Assembly (NCBI RefSeq): GCF_001424385.1
Contig: NZ_LMPO01000010.1
Coordinates: 67,899-120,282, forward strand
Length of the DNA: 52,384 bases
Origin: Curtobacterium sp. Leaf183
GTDB taxonomy: Bacteria; Actinomycetota; Actinomycetes; Actinomycetales; Microbacteriaceae
Reading direction: 5' to 3'
The position numbers were made by a program, and so were the translations under genes. Of this stretch, positions 51,579 through 52,384 are shown piece by piece. The notes under the pieces are model-generated. The model was not told the origin of the DNA. It worked only from the letters and a program-made list of their open reading frames with translations, and did not search any database. Position 1 is the first letter of the stretch. Each line of letters starts with the position of its first letter.

Positions 51579-52321
51579 CGGTCCTTCTCCTCGACCCCCG
51601 CGAAGACGTTCGGGTAGTCGTCGAGCCACGTCCAGCGGCTGGTCGGCCACGAGATCACGAATGCCCGACCGGTGACGTCGGAGAGCGGCACGAACCCCTT
51701 GGACGGGGTGTTCCCGTTGTAGCGGGAGTCCTTCGAGTCGTAGCGGTTGTCGCCCATCACCCAGATGGTGCCCTTCGGCACCGTGACCGAGAAGTCCGTG
51801 CCCGAGGCCCGGGTCTCCCCCGCGGGCAGCTTGAGGTACGGCTCCTTGAGCGGCACCCCGTTGACCGTCATCTGCCCGAGGTCGTTGCAGCAGGCCACCT
51901 TGTCGCCCGGCAGGCCGATGACGCGCTTGATGAGGTGGTCGTCGCTGTCGCCAGTCCCGAGGCCGACCTGCGTCAGCAGCCAGTCGATCGCCTTCGCCGG
52001 CTGGGACGTCGGCGTCACGCTCGGCACCTCGGAGCCGGTGAGCCACCCACCCGGGTCCTTGAAGACGACGACGTCACCGTGCTTCAGCGCGACGGTGTCC
52101 GGGACGAGCTCGTTCACGATCACCCGGTCGTTGATCTGCAGGGTGTTCTGCATCGACGCCGACGGGATGTAGAACGAGCGGATCAGGAACGTCTTCACGA
52201 GGAACGACACCAGCAGTGCGGCGACGAAGATGATGAGCAGGTCGCGCAGGAACGTCAGGACGCCGTTCCGCTGCTTGGGGGAACGCGGCCGATGCACGTC
52301 GTTCTCGGTCGTGTCGGTCAT
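51575..52321 (-). CDS. lepB: Signal peptidase I
   Basis: A 248-residue membrane peptidase that removes signal peptides. One N-terminal helix (about 26-47) precedes the catalytic Ser56 in SFYIPSASMQNTL and Lys132 in HLIKRVIGLPGD. VMGDNRYDSKDSR near 192-204 is the third conserved box. ATG at 52321 is preceded by GGGTGG. The gene is complete at the window end; about 60 bases of its upstream region remain, with no further gene. Confidence 0.95.
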   Translation of the reverse strand: MTDTTENDVHRPRSPKQRNGVLTFLRDLLIIFVAALLVSFLVKTFLIRSFYIPSASMQNTLQINDRVIVNELVPDTVALKHGDVVVFKDPGGWLTGSEVPSVTPTSQPAKAIDWLLTQVGLGTGDSDDHLIKRVIGLPGDKVACCNDLGQMTVNGVPLKEPYLKLPAGETRASGTDFSVTVPKGTIWVMGDNRYDSKDSRYNGNTPSKGFVPLSDVTGRAFVISWPTSRWTWLDDYPNVFAGVEEKDR

Positions 52322-52384
52322 TCCACCCTCGAGTCAGGACAACAGGGAACAGGGAAGCCCCCCGCCGATGCACAACCGTACATC

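Overview
This 52.4 kb window is chromosomal DNA of a very GC-rich actinobacterium. Gene content, high-GC codon use, the GlgE pathway, Lsr2, DivIVA-type polar proteins and a tmRNA encoding the tag ANSKRTDFALAA all point to Microbacteriaceae. Curtobacterium is my best guess, from general resemblance only. I see no prophage, insertion sequence, CRISPR array, rRNA or canonical tRNA gene. Most genes are core genes, so the unusual material lies in small genes, protein extensions, tandem repeats and structured intergenic DNA.

Layout. 1-8.9 kb (+): a multi-pass membrane protein whose start overlaps an operator-like dyad, hisN, a large ATPase-LuxR regulator with a small upstream ORF, glmS behind a hairpin leader, an M50-like membrane metallopeptidase and a Nudix hydrolase. 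9-12 kb (+): a G-rich hexamer array, then a MetY-type PLP enzyme and a flavin monooxygenase that look like a sulfur salvage pair. 12-24 kb (-): an APC permease, a protein with a lysine-rich repeat tail, tmRNA and smpB, ftsX, ftsE, prfB, a secreted GH16-type glycosidase, an ABC exporter with a coupled 85-residue membrane protein, and a cysteine desulfurase. 24-31 kb (+): glgX-glgE-glgB. 31-38 kb: a thioredoxin-TPR protein coupled to a membrane protein with an embedded lipoprotein signal (-), a long DivIVA-like coiled-coil protein (+), an alpha/beta hydrolase with a small Cys/His protein (-), and a transglycosylase-like protein (-). 38-43 kb (-): rpsB-tsf-pyrH-frr-cdsA-DivIVA repeat protein. 43-52 kb: a sugar porter (-), a degenerate M23 protein (+), yraN-comM-dprA-xerC (-), lsr2 (-), then lepB-rnhB-DUF2469 (-).

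How it works together. The window combines trans-translation (tmRNA, SmpB) with translation termination and recycling (RF2, RRF) and translation factors (S2, EF-Ts). It adds polar growth and division (FtsEX, two DivIVA-type proteins, CdsA), alpha-glucan building and trimming (GlgE, GlgB, GlgX), and natural-competence-type DNA processing (ComM, DprA, XerC). Overlapping stop and start codons (ATGA, GTGA, TGATG) show translational coupling at nine junctions. Several genes seem to be leaderless: a TANNNT box lies 6-8 nt before the start codon and no Shine-Dalgarno is present. Gene ends often carry large perfect palindromes of one recurring sequence family that probably act as bidirectional terminators. 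The best candidates for something undescribed are the embedded-lipobox protein coupled to a thioredoxin chaperone, the 34-bp iterons and small protein between the ABC exporter and the GH16 glycosidase, and the operator-overlapped first gene.
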